A DNA stretch of 64,000 nucleotides from Pseudomonas sp. KNUC1026. GTDB lineage: Bacteria; Pseudomonadota; Gammaproteobacteria; Pseudomonadales; Pseudomonadaceae. Made by a program: the position numbers and the translations under genes. Shown in pieces: positions 55,855 to 64,000 of this stretch; position 1 is the stretch's first letter, and every line of letters begins with the position of its first letter. Below the pieces are notes generated by a model. That model saw only the letters and a program-made list of their open reading frames with translations. It did not search any database and was not told the DNA's origin. The stretch covers positions 2,728,001-2,792,000 of the forward strand of contig NZ_CP087138.1 in assembly GCF_021650705.1 (NCBI RefSeq), given 5' to 3'.

Positions 55855-58579
55855 ATGCCCACCAACACCCACACCAACTCGCTTGCCCGGCGCTTTACCT
55901 CGACACTGCTTGCCAGGCTCCCCCGCCCCGACACCAGCGCCACCGAGGCGATACGCCAATGGGCACTTGCCCAGGGCCACAGACTGGACCCTGCACAGGT
56001 TGACGCCGTCACCCTGCACTACCAGTTCTGGGAGGGCCAATGGTACGGCCAGGTCGTCGAACGCATGCCGTTGCCAGAGGCGGTGATACGCAACTGGCAA
56101 GGCGAGTCGGACAATAACCTGCTGGGTGCGCTGTTTCACAGCCCTTGGGGCGGCCACCTGCCGACCGAGCCGCTGACGATCGTCGACCGCCTGCCACACG
56201 TGCATGATCCCCTGAGCCTTGAGAACACCGGCAACTACCACGTGTTCAACGGCCTTTATCGGCGGGCCGCCGGCGGCACATACGGCCCAGCGCAGCGTGT
56301 CGGGTTTCGGCCGAGGCCTTTCAGGCCTTTATCCAGGCGCTGGACTTTCACACGCCCTACACCCGCGCGCTCAAGGCATTCTGGGCCGAACACCTGAATG
56401 ATTATGCGCTGGCCGCCAAGGGCTCGTTCATCGCAGCCTGCAACAAGCAGGTCGCCGAAGGCAGCCTCGGTGCCGCCGGCCAGCAGCTGGCCTGGCGCGC
56501 AGCAGGGCTGGCGGGCGCCGACCAGCCGCCGCCTCAGGCAATCGCGCTGAACATCTACGGCTATTCGGCCACCGATATCCTCTGCATTCGTGACGCTGGC
56601 GAAAAGCGGCTGCTGCTGTATATCCCAGGCAATGCGAGCCCGCTGCATGAATTCCCAGACGCCGCGAGCCTGAAGGCCTGGGTCGCCCAGCAGTGCCGCG
56701 ATGCAGGCACACGCCAGGCGCTGCAACAGCACTTCCCGCTTTCCAGCGTGCCGGACGGGCTCAGCTACAGCGGCCTGGAAACCGTGCTCCAGGGGCTGGG
56801 CATGTTCCCCGAGGCCCATCATTTCCCCACCGACCACTCAGGCTTTGCTACCAGCGGCTTCTGGGATCCGCAAACCTATGTGAACTACAAACGCAGCGAA
56901 TACAGCCCACTGCTCATGGGCGATCTGTTCAACAATCTGGCGCAGCGCCAGCGCGCCCGCAGCCTGGCCGACGCCGACTGGGAGATCACCACCGACACCC
57001 AGGTGCGCAAGGCGCGCTGGGCCGCTTACCTGAACGATGCGCTCAACGCACTCGGCCCGCTGACGCTGCTGCTGCCGGAGGCCTCGTTGTTGCTGGCCGC
57101 AGGCGGCATTGCCGAGCTGGGCCTGGGTATCGATCGCCTGGTGCACGCCCATAACCTCGCCGAAGAGGCTCAAAGCCTGGGCCAGGCCAGCTTCGGCCTG
57201 CTCAATGCCACGCCGCTTGCCGAGGCTGCGCTGAGTGCCGGCGCCAAAGTCTTCACCTTCAAGAGCGGTGAATTCATCTGGCCTGAAAACATCAACGGCC
57301 AGTGGGGCTATCCTCTGAGCCCTGTCGACCCGCCGCGCTTGCCCCCGTTGCGGGCCCATGACTTCTTCTGCGCCACCGACACCCTCGCGCCGCTGGCAGA
57401 GGCCGACGCCGGCGTGAGCCAGGCCGTGGTGCGCATCACCCAGCCGCGCGGTGCGCCCGATGAACTGCACAGTTTGATCGGCAATGACGTCACCCGGTTG
57501 CGTTATGACCTTGAGTTCAACGCCTTCGTGTCGGAACTGGACCTGAACGAAATCAACCACCCGTGGTATGTGAGTGCAGGCCCGGGCAGCCACGCGCTGG
57601 CCGTCCAGGCCTCGGAGCCGGTGGCAACCGATGCCCAGCGCCTGGCCACGCTGCGGGCCTTGGGCAACGACCTCGCGCTGCCGGTGGACTACCCGGCGCT
57701 GCTGCCTTCCCAGGCAACGCCCATCCCACGGCAGGTCTGGGGTATCTGGGTCGGCGAGCACCTGATCGGCGACGACCTGCTGGACACCATCGCCGCCAAC
57801 GCCACAACCCTGGAGAAGATCGGCTACCGCAATCGGCTGCTGCTGACCCGGGCCAACCCGCAGCGCTACCAGCAGAACCTCGAAGCACTGGCGCTCAAGG
57901 CGCCGGGCCTGGAAGTGCTGCCACTGGAGGAGCAGCCGTTCTACGAGGCCTTCCGCCAAGGGCCGATGTTCGAGCAATACCAGGCCGCCATCGACGGCAA
58001 CGGCGGGGTGGCGACCAACTATGCCTCGGCCTCTGACATATTGCGGTACCCGCTGCTGCACAGCGAAGGCGGCATCTACAAAGACCTGGACGACCTGTGG
58101 TTCGACTCGCCGGAATTCCCGAAGGGCCAACGCTGAACGCCAGTACCGATGGCCTGATCCTGCACCTGCCGGTGTCGAACGAGCTGCTCGGGATGCATAA
58201 CCAGTACAACACCAGCATCATCGGCAGCCACGCTGGCAACCCGACGCTTGAGGCGGTTTCCCAGGAGATGCAGGCACGCTGGCAGCAGGCGCGTGACTTC
58301 TACCACAGCCGGCCCTCACAGGAGGCCGACCCTGAGGCGTTCAGCCAGTACGCGGCGCGGCTCAATCGCCTGACCGGTCCCGGCGTATTCAACGACGTCA
58401 TAGACCAGCGGCTACCGGCGCTCTATCAATTGCGCCAGTATTTCAACCTGATCGCGATGCTGCCGCTCAATGTGCGCGGCGTGCTGGATATCGACAAAAT
58501 CAGCGAAGCCATGGCGCAGCACATGACGTTCATGTTCTTCACCGAGCCAGGCGCTTTACATAGCTGGACTCACACTTGA
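55855..58579 (+). CDS. Toxin-like protein with DxD glycosyltransferase domain (two frame breaks)
   Basis: The combined span gives about 908 residues. The N-terminal and middle regions (about 1-560) resemble Pseudomonas DUF6543 'dermonecrotic toxin' proteins, e.g. EAHHFPTDHSGFATSGFW and the hydrophobic LNALGPLTLLLPEASLLL. The C-terminal third starts at IPRQVWGIWVG and has YASASDILRYPLLHSEGGIY followed by the DxD motif in KDLDDLW. This closely matches TcdA/TcdB-type glycosyltransferases. The frame breaks near 56298 and 58127, and conserved sequence (HNQYNTSIIGSHAGNPTLE, TGPGVFNDV) continues afterwards. No immunity or secretion gene is adjacent. Toxin function is inferred. Confidence 0.8.
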
Positions 58580-58640
58580 GCACGCTCAGCCGCCTGAAGC
58601 CGCTATGATCCGGCGGTTTTCTGCCTGAGCCCTCAACCCC

Positions 58641-60309
58641 ATGAAACTTCCTCATTCCACCGCCCTTCGCAGGCCGCTGATCGCGGGCCTGCTGGGCGGT
58701 CTTGTTATGCCGCCCTCGACACCTGGCACGAAGCCGGTAGCTTGTTTGCCGCCCTGTGTGCGCTGGCACTGTTGCTGGGAGTGCTGAAACGCCACGATTG
58801 GCGCATCACGCTTGGGGCGTTCGCCCTGTTGCTCGGCGTGGCCGCCTGGCAACAGAACGCAGCGCTGCGCCACGGGCAGGACTGGCTGGTGACGAGCACG
58901 ATGCTGGTCGTGCTGCTGGCGCTGCCACTGCTGCAGGCCTGGGCCCAAAGGCGCGAAGCGCCCCCGCCCGAACCTTTGGCCGAACGAGCGCTGGGCCACG
59001 CATGGCACCTGCTGTTCACTCTGCTGATGACGCTATTGCTGCTGATGGCCTGCTGGCTGCTGCTTGCCTTGTGGGCAAAGATGTTTTCGCTATTGCACAT
59101 CCGCTGGTTCGAAAGGCTGTTCTTCAGCACCACCGTGTTCCCGCCGGTCGCCTGCGGGCTGATCATCGGCAGCAGCGTTGCACTCTGCCAGAACGCCACC
59201 CAGGCCAGTGGCTGGCTGCGCAACCTGCTCGGCCAGTTCGCCTGGCTCCTGGCACCTTTGCAGGGGCTGGCGTTGCTGGCATTCGCGCTGGCGGCCCTGG
59301 GCCTTGGGTTGCGGCCTTTGCCCGACTGGGCGCCAGGCGCCCTGCCGCTCTCGGCACTGGCGCTGACCATGCTGCTGCTCGACGCCATGGCCCACAGCCG
59401 TGAACACACACCGTTACCACGCCCCGTGCGGGTGGTCACCGCTGCCGCGCTGGCGATCACCCCGTTGCTCGCACTGCTGGCGGAACTGGCCATCGCAACA
59501 CGGGTGAGCCAATACGGCTGGACCCCCACGCGCGTCCTGGCAGCAGTAGCCGCCGCCTTCGCCCTGTGCTGGGGCCTTGGCTGGCTGGCCGCTCATATCC
59601 GCCGCAGGCAAGGCCGGCCATGGTCGCCTGCGACACCGAGCATGGCCGCGCTTGGGCTGGGCTGGCTGCTGGTGGTTGCCCTGCTGAGCCCGCTGCTGGA
59701 CCCGCAACGCATTGCGGTGAACAGCCAGATGGCGCGCCTGGAAAACGGCGGGGCCCGCGCCGATGACAGCGTACTGTGGCTGTTATACAAGGCAGGCGCG
59801 CCTGGCAAAGCTGCGCTAGCAAAGCTGCGCGAAATCCCCAGTGGCTCGAGAACCCCGTTCTGCAGGCCACAACGCTGGCCGGGCTGCTAGGCAGCCCCGG
59901 AGCCAGCACTCCATCGCTGGTCACACCGGACATGCTGCGCCGCTATCTGCACCCACGTGAAAACAGCGCGGCACCGCCTGAAAGCTGGTGGCAGGGGATG
60001 GGCAAGCGAGAGATGTACACCGTTGCCAATTGCCTGGGCGCCGTCGGGCAATGCACGGTCTGGAGCATGCCCATGACCCTGGAAGGCGAAGTCGCAGTGC
60101 TGCTGTTCGACCCCAAGGCGGGCAAGCTTTACCTGTTCGCGCAACGGCAAGGGCGTTGGGCAATCGCTGGCGCCGGTTATCTGAGCGAGAGCAATTTCGA
60201 GAAGGTCGGCAAGCTGCTGCTGGGCCAGCTGGGCACCCGGCCCAAGCGCTGGCTCGACCTCACCGTGGACGGCCAGCGCGTTCCGATCAATTACGACACC
60301 CAACCCTGA
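58641..60309 (+). CDS. Large membrane protein, DUF4153-like (two frame breaks)
   Basis: The combined span gives about 556 residues. Roughly ten hydrophobic segments fill the first 370 residues (LFAALCALALLLGVLKRH, LLFTLLMTLLLLMACWLLL). A soluble C-terminal part (MLRRYLHPRENSAAPP, WSMPMTLEGEVAVLLFD) follows. The frame breaks near 58706 (GLV then YAALDTWHEAG) and near 59830. It resembles the DUF4153 family, whose role is unknown. ATG 58641 begins MKLPHSTALRRP. It follows the toxin-like gene by 61 bases on the same strand. Confidence 0.72.
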
Positions 60310-61086
60310 TCAGCGGTGGCGAAACGCAGGAGGGCGTTTGTCGACGAACGCGGCCATGCCCTCCTTCTGATCTTCACTGGCGAATGTGGCATGGAACACC
60401 CGCCGCTCGAAGCGCACGCCTTCGCTCAGGCTCACTTCGAACGCACGGTTGACGCTCTCCTTGACCATCATCGCCACCGGCAACGACTTCTCCGCGATGA
60501 CCGCAGCGACCTTCAGCGCCTCCTCGATCAAGGTTTCGCGCGGGACCACTCGCGCCACCAGGCCGGCGCGCTCAGCCTCTTCGGCATCCATCAGGCGCCC
60601 GGTCAGGCACAGCTCCATCGCTTTGGCCTTGCCCACTGCGCGGGTCAGGCGCTGGGTGCCGCCCATGCCGGGCAATACACCCAGGTTGATTTCCGGCTGG
60701 CCGAAGCGGGCGTTGTCGCCGGCCAGGATGAAGTCGCACATCATCGCCAGCTCGCAGCCGCCCCCCAGGGCGTAGCCGGCAACGGCGGCGATCAGCGGCT
60801 TGCGACGTGCGGCCACGCGGTCGGCTTCGTGGAACAGGTCGTCCATGTAGATGCCCGGGTAGCTCAGGCCGGCCATTTCCTTGATGTCGGCGCCGGCCGC
60901 AAAGGCCTTTTCGGAACCGGTGATGACCACACAGCCGATGCCGGCATCACGCTCGAAGGCGTCGAGGGCCTGGTTGGTCTCCGCGACCAGCTGGGCGTTG
61001 ATGGCATTGAGCGCCTGCGGGCGGTTCAGGGTGATCAGGCCGACGCGGCCATGGGTTTCGACAAGAATGCTCTGGTATTGGGACAT
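60310..61086 (-). CDS. Enoyl-CoA hydratase
   Basis: The protein has 258 residues of the crotonase family. It has the oxyanion-hole segment AAGADIKEM, the catalytic Glu in [11 protein letters not shown] and the second catalytic Glu/Gly region [17 protein letters not shown]. It hydrates 2-enoyl-CoA to 3-hydroxyacyl-CoA in beta-oxidation. It is the last gene of the minus-strand cluster, 13 bases after the thiolase. The frame is intact. Confidence 0.93.
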   Translation of the reverse strand: MSQYQSILVETHGRVGLITLNRPQALNAINAQLVAETNQALDAFERDAGIGCVVITGSEKAFAAGADIKEMAGLSYPGIYMDDLFHEADRVAARRKPLIAAVAGYALGGGCELAMMCDFILAGDNARFGQPEINLGVLPGMGGTQRLTRAVGKAKAMELCLTGRLMDAEEAERAGLVARVVPRETLIEEALKVAAVIAEKSLPVAMMVKESVNRAFEVSLSEGVRFERRVFHATFASEDQKEGMAAFVDKRPPAFRHR

Positions 61087-61099
61087 GCTGGGCTCCGTG

Positions 61100-62296
61100 T
61101 CAGTCAGGGATTTCCAGGGCCATGGCGGTGGCTTCGCCGCCGCCGATGCAGATGGCCGCCACGCCGCGGCGCAGCGAACGCTGGCGCAGGGCGTGGATCA
61201 GGGTCACAAGGATACGCGCACCCGAGGCGCCGATGGGATGGCCCAGGGCGCAGGCACCGCCGTTGACGTTGACGCGTGCAGGGTCGAGCTGCAACCGCTG
61301 GATCGCCGCGAGCGCTACCACCGCGAAGGCTTCGTTGATTTCGAACAGGTCCACGTCACCCTGCGCCCAGCCCACTTTGGGCAGAAGCCGCTGGATTGCC
61401 CCGACCGGCGCCAGCGGGAACAACCCGGGCGCATCGGCATGCACCGCATGCCCGCGAATGACTGCCAGCACCGGCGCGCCCAAGGTTTGAGCCTGGCTCT
61501 GGCGCATCATCAACAGAGCAGCAGCGCCATCGGAAATGGAGCTGCTGTTGGCGGCGGTCACGGTGCCACCCTCGCAAAACGCAGGCCGCAGCTCGGGGAT
61601 TTTTTCCGGGCGGGCCTTGGGCGGCTGCTCATCGTGCCTGACCTTCACCGCCTGCTTGCCCACATGAGTGTCAAGGCCCACGACTTCAGCGTTGAAGGCT
61701 CCGCTCTCGATGGCCTCGCGCGCTCGTTGCAGCGAACTCAGCGCCCATTGGTCCTGCGCCTGGCGGCCGATACCCTCGGCACTGGCGCAGTCTTCGGCAA
61801 AGGTGCCCATGAGCCGGCCCTTGTCGTAGGCATCCTCCAGGCCATCGAGAAACATGTGGTCCAGCACCTGGCCGTGGCCCATGCGATAGCCCGCCCGCGC
61901 CTTGGGCAGCAGGTAAGGCGCGTTGCTCATGCTTTCCATGCCGCCGGCGAGCACCACCTCGGCGCTGCCGGCCAGCAGTTGGTCATGGGCGAAGATGGCG
62001 GCCTGCATACCTGAGCCACACATCTTGTTCAAAGTGGTGCAGGCCACACCCAGCGGCAAACCGGCACCCAATGCCGCCTGGCGCGCCGGCGCCTGGCCAA
62101 GCCCGGCGGGCAGCACACAACCCATCAGCACCTGTTGCACTGCCTCGGCAGCCACGTGCCCGCGTGCCAGCGCCGCCGCCAGCACCGCGCTGCCCAACTG
62201 CGGCGCGCTGAGGCTGGCAAGGCTGCCTTGCAAGGCGCCCATCGGGGTGCGTACAGCGGCGGCGATCACCACCGGGTCTTGTTCGATCGTAGCCAT
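61100..62296 (-). CDS. Thiolase (acetyl-CoA acetyltransferase)
   Basis: The protein has 398 residues from ATG 62296, with GAGGAGG upstream. Catalytic residues are visible: nucleophile Cys ([12 protein letters not shown]), GHPIGASG His and the C-terminal AICIGGGEA Cys. It joins or cleaves acyl-CoA and acetyl-CoA; in this cluster the degradative 3-ketoacyl-CoA thiolase reaction is likely. The in-frame ORF extends to 62461, but that would overlap the dehydrogenase and is not supported. Confidence 0.93.
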   Translation of the reverse strand: MATIEQDPVVIAAAVRTPMGALQGSLASLSAPQLGSAVLAAALARGHVAAEAVQQVLMGCVLPAGLGQAPARQAALGAGLPLGVACTTLNKMCGSGMQAAIFAHDQLLAGSAEVVLAGGMESMSNAPYLLPKARAGYRMGHGQVLDHMFLDGLEDAYDKGRLMGTFAEDCASAEGIGRQAQDQWALSSLQRAREAIESGAFNAEVVGLDTHVGKQAVKVRHDEQPPKARPEKIPELRPAFCEGGTVTAANSSSISDGAAALLMMRQSQAQTLGAPVLAVIRGHAVHADAPGLFPLAPVGAIQRLLPKVGWAQGDVDLFEINEAFAVVALAAIQRLQLDPARVNVNGGACALGHPIGASGARILVTLIHALRQRSLRRGVAAICIGGGEATAMALEIPD

Positions 62297-62312
62297 GTAA
62301 CCTCCTCTGAGC

Positions 62313-63061
62313 TCAGCGCGCGCCCATGCGCAGCGCGCCATCCAGGCGAATGACCTCACCGTTGAGCATGTCGTTCTCGATGATGTGCGCGGCGAGCGCG
62401 GCGTACTCTTCCGGCCGGCCCAGGCGCGGCGGGAACGGCACATCGGCGCACAGGCCCGCACGTACCTCTTCGCTCATGCCGGCCATCATCGGGGTTTCGA
62501 ACACACCCGGTGCGATGGTGACCACGCGAATGCCATGGCGCGCCAGCTCGCGGGCCGCCGGCAAGGTGAGGCTGGCGACCGCGCCTTTCGACGCTGCATA
62601 GGCCAGTTGCCCCACCTGGCCCTCGAACGCCGCAACCGAAGCGGTGTTGATGATCACGCCCGGCGGCCCTGGTCGTCGGCCGGCGTGCTGGCAATGGCCT
62701 CGGCGGCCAGGCGCATCAGGTTGAAGGTGCCGAGCAGGTTCACCTGCAGCACGCGGTTGAAACTCTCCAGCGCGTGCACGCCCTGGCGCCCGAGCAGCTT
62801 TTCGCCATGCACGATCCCGGCGCAGTTGATCACCCCGTGCAAAGGGCCGGCACCGGCCAGGGCGGCGCGCACCTGCGCCTCGTCAGTGACGTCGGCCACC
62901 GCACAGGCCTGGCCGAGCGCCTCGGCCTGCTGGCGCAGGGTGGTTTCATCGCGGTCGAGCATCAGCACGCGGGCATCGCGCGCCACCAGCCATCTGGCGG
63001 TGGCCAGGCCCAGCCCGGAGGCAGCGCCGCTGATGGCGAACAGGTGATCGGCAATGTGCAT
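62313..63061 (-). CDS. SDR-type 3-hydroxyacyl-CoA dehydrogenase (one frame break)
   Basis: The combined span gives about 250 residues. The Rossmann motif is [14 protein letters not shown], and INCAGIVHG and the catalytic YAASKGAV (Tyr/Lys) are present. The frame breaks near 62665 between [17 protein letters not shown] and [16 protein letters not shown]. It resembles type II 3-hydroxyacyl-CoA dehydrogenase (HSD10-like). It would oxidise the hydratase product to the thiolase substrate, so the three genes complete a beta-oxidation turn apart from acyl-CoA dehydrogenase. ATG 63061 begins [12 protein letters not shown]. Confidence 0.9.
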
Positions 63062-63134
63062 CGGCAAGCTCCTTGGTGACCGTTGGCTGGCCCATGCTTG
63101 CCTGGCTTGCCGCGTGCAGCAATGGCAAGGCCGT

Positions 63135-64000
63135 TCAGGCTGGCTGAGCACTCTGGCCAGTGCCCTGCATCAGTTGCCGGTAATGCCCGGGGTTGCAGCC
63201 GTACCACTTCAGAAACGCTCGGTAGAACGAACGGCCATCGGCGAACCCCAGCCGCTCGGCCACCGCTTCGATGCTCAACCCATCGCGGGCGAGCCAGGCC
63301 AGAGCCAGCTCCTGGCGAACACTGTCCTTCAACGCCTGGAAACGCTCGCCCTGCTCCGCCAGGCGCCGGCGCAGCGTGGCCGGCGACATGCCCAGCGACG
63401 CCGCCAGCTGCGCCGCCTCCGGCCAGTCGGCCGGGGCCAGCGCCGCCAGTTGGCTACGCACCTGCCGGGCCAGGCTGGAGGGGTCGCGGTATTTGACCAG
63501 CAGGTTGCCCGGGGCCTGGGCCATGAACGCTGCCCACTGCGCATGATCGCGGCGAACCGGCAGCTGCAGGCACTGCGCCGGGAACACCAGGCGGTTGCTG
63601 GCCTGGCCGAAGGCCAATTGCTCGCCGAAAAACCGCCGGTAGTCATCCAGATAACCGGGGGCAGGTGCGCGCAGCGACACCGCCAGTATCGGCACCCGCT
63701 GCCCGGCCAGCCAGCACAGCACGCCATGCAGGATCATCCACAGGGTGAAACAGGCAAAGGGCCGTGCCGGTGTGGCCTCAGCCTGCTCCAGTGTGACCGT
63801 CGCCAGGCTGCCGTGCACGGCCAGCTGCGGCCGCAGGCCCGCCAGCATCAACCCGGCAAATTCGCAGGCCTGCTCCAGCCCGGGTTGCACGCGAGGCTGG
63901 GCCATGGCGGCCTTGAGCATGAAAGCCAGGCTGCCGGTGCGCAGTGGGCCTTGGGCCATGCCGAAGAATTCGTCGCCGGTGCGCAGTGCCACGGCACGCC
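63135..64000 (-). CDS. AraC-family regulator (5' end beyond window)
   Basis: About 288 residues are visible and the frame is open to the right edge. An Arabinose_bd-type N-terminal sensing region (ALRTGDEFFGMAQGPLRTGSL, which in relatives lies about 60 residues in) precedes a C-terminal AraC double helix-turn-helix: ASLGMSPATLRRRLAEQG and ERLGFADGRSFYRAFLKWYG. The first visible GTG (63992) is probably not the true start. It lies 73 bases upstream of the SDR gene on the same strand, so it may regulate the beta-oxidation cluster. Confidence 0.88.
   Translation of the reverse strand, partial: RAVALRTGDEFFGMAQGPLRTGSLAFMLKAAMAQPRVQPGLEQACEFAGLMLAGLRPQLAVHGSLATVTLEQAEATPARPFACFTLWMILHGVLCWLAGQRVPILAVSLRAPAPGYLDDYRRFFGEQLAFGQASNRLVFPAQCLQLPVRRDHAQWAAFMAQAPGNLLVKYRDPSSLARQVRSQLAALAPADWPEAAQLAASLGMSPATLRRRLAEQGERFQALKDSVRQELALAWLARDGLSIEAVAERLGFADGRSFYRAFLKWYGCNPGHYRQLMQGTGQSAQPA

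Overview
The window is GC-rich chromosomal DNA from a Pseudomonas, most likely of the P. putida group. The evidence is the flagellar/chemotaxis gene order (flhA-flhF-fleN-fliA-cheY-cheZ-cheA-cheB-motC-motD-parC-parP), the OprI lipoprotein, a CysB/USP/DAHP-synthase neighbourhood and the Pseudomonas-type accessory genes. I see no integrated phage, integron, CRISPR array or complete IS element.

Layout. 1-12974 (minus): polar flagellum and chemotaxis operons, with a sigma-54-type promoter in front of flhA. 13194-13490: a tRNA-Val/tRNA-Asp transcription unit with its own promoter and terminator. 13602-18224 (plus): rdgC, a BASS-family transporter, and an MFS transporter plus enolase-superfamily sugar-acid dehydratase pair preceded by two copies of a palindromic operator. 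18241-22756: mixed small genes, a shikimate-dehydrogenase-like enzyme, a penicillin-binding endopeptidase and a GAF-GGDEF protein with a degenerate active-site motif. 22852-23354: an FlxA-like gene behind a sigma-28-type promoter. 23506-26220: an unusual regulator-kinase-regulator operon. 26336-27322: a LexA box, a small protein and endonuclease I. 27345-36282: membrane and metabolic genes, two tandem oligopeptidase B paralogues, and small lipoprotein or hypothetical genes. 36335-41155: a 1606-residue toxin-like protein with an aspzincin-type metalloprotease motif and a poly-serine linker made by a hexanucleotide repeat. A 157-bp MITE-like element follows. 41415-47863: lactonase, cysB, universal stress protein, DAHP synthase, acetyltransferase, oprI and an L,D-transpeptidase. 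47963-55762: tesA divergent from an ABC ATPase/permease pair, a periplasmic binding protein, an exonuclease, ppnP and an MsbA-like exporter. 55855-58579: a second toxin-like protein with a clostridial-toxin-type glycosyltransferase domain. 58641-64000: a membrane protein, then a short beta-oxidation cluster (enoyl-CoA hydratase, thiolase, SDR dehydrogenase) beside an AraC-type regulator that runs off the window.

Sequence quality. About 22 single-base frame breaks interrupt 15 otherwise well-conserved genes, including cheA, cheZ, fleN and flhA. Where the expected protein is clear, most breaks are explained by one missing or extra base in a short homopolymer. I read them as sequencing or assembly errors, and I annotate each broken gene as one CDS over its full span.

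The most interesting content is the pair of large toxin-like proteins (aspzincin protease and DxD glycosyltransferase), the LexA-box/small-protein/endA unit, the double-regulator two-component operon and the palindromic operators of the sugar-acid operon.
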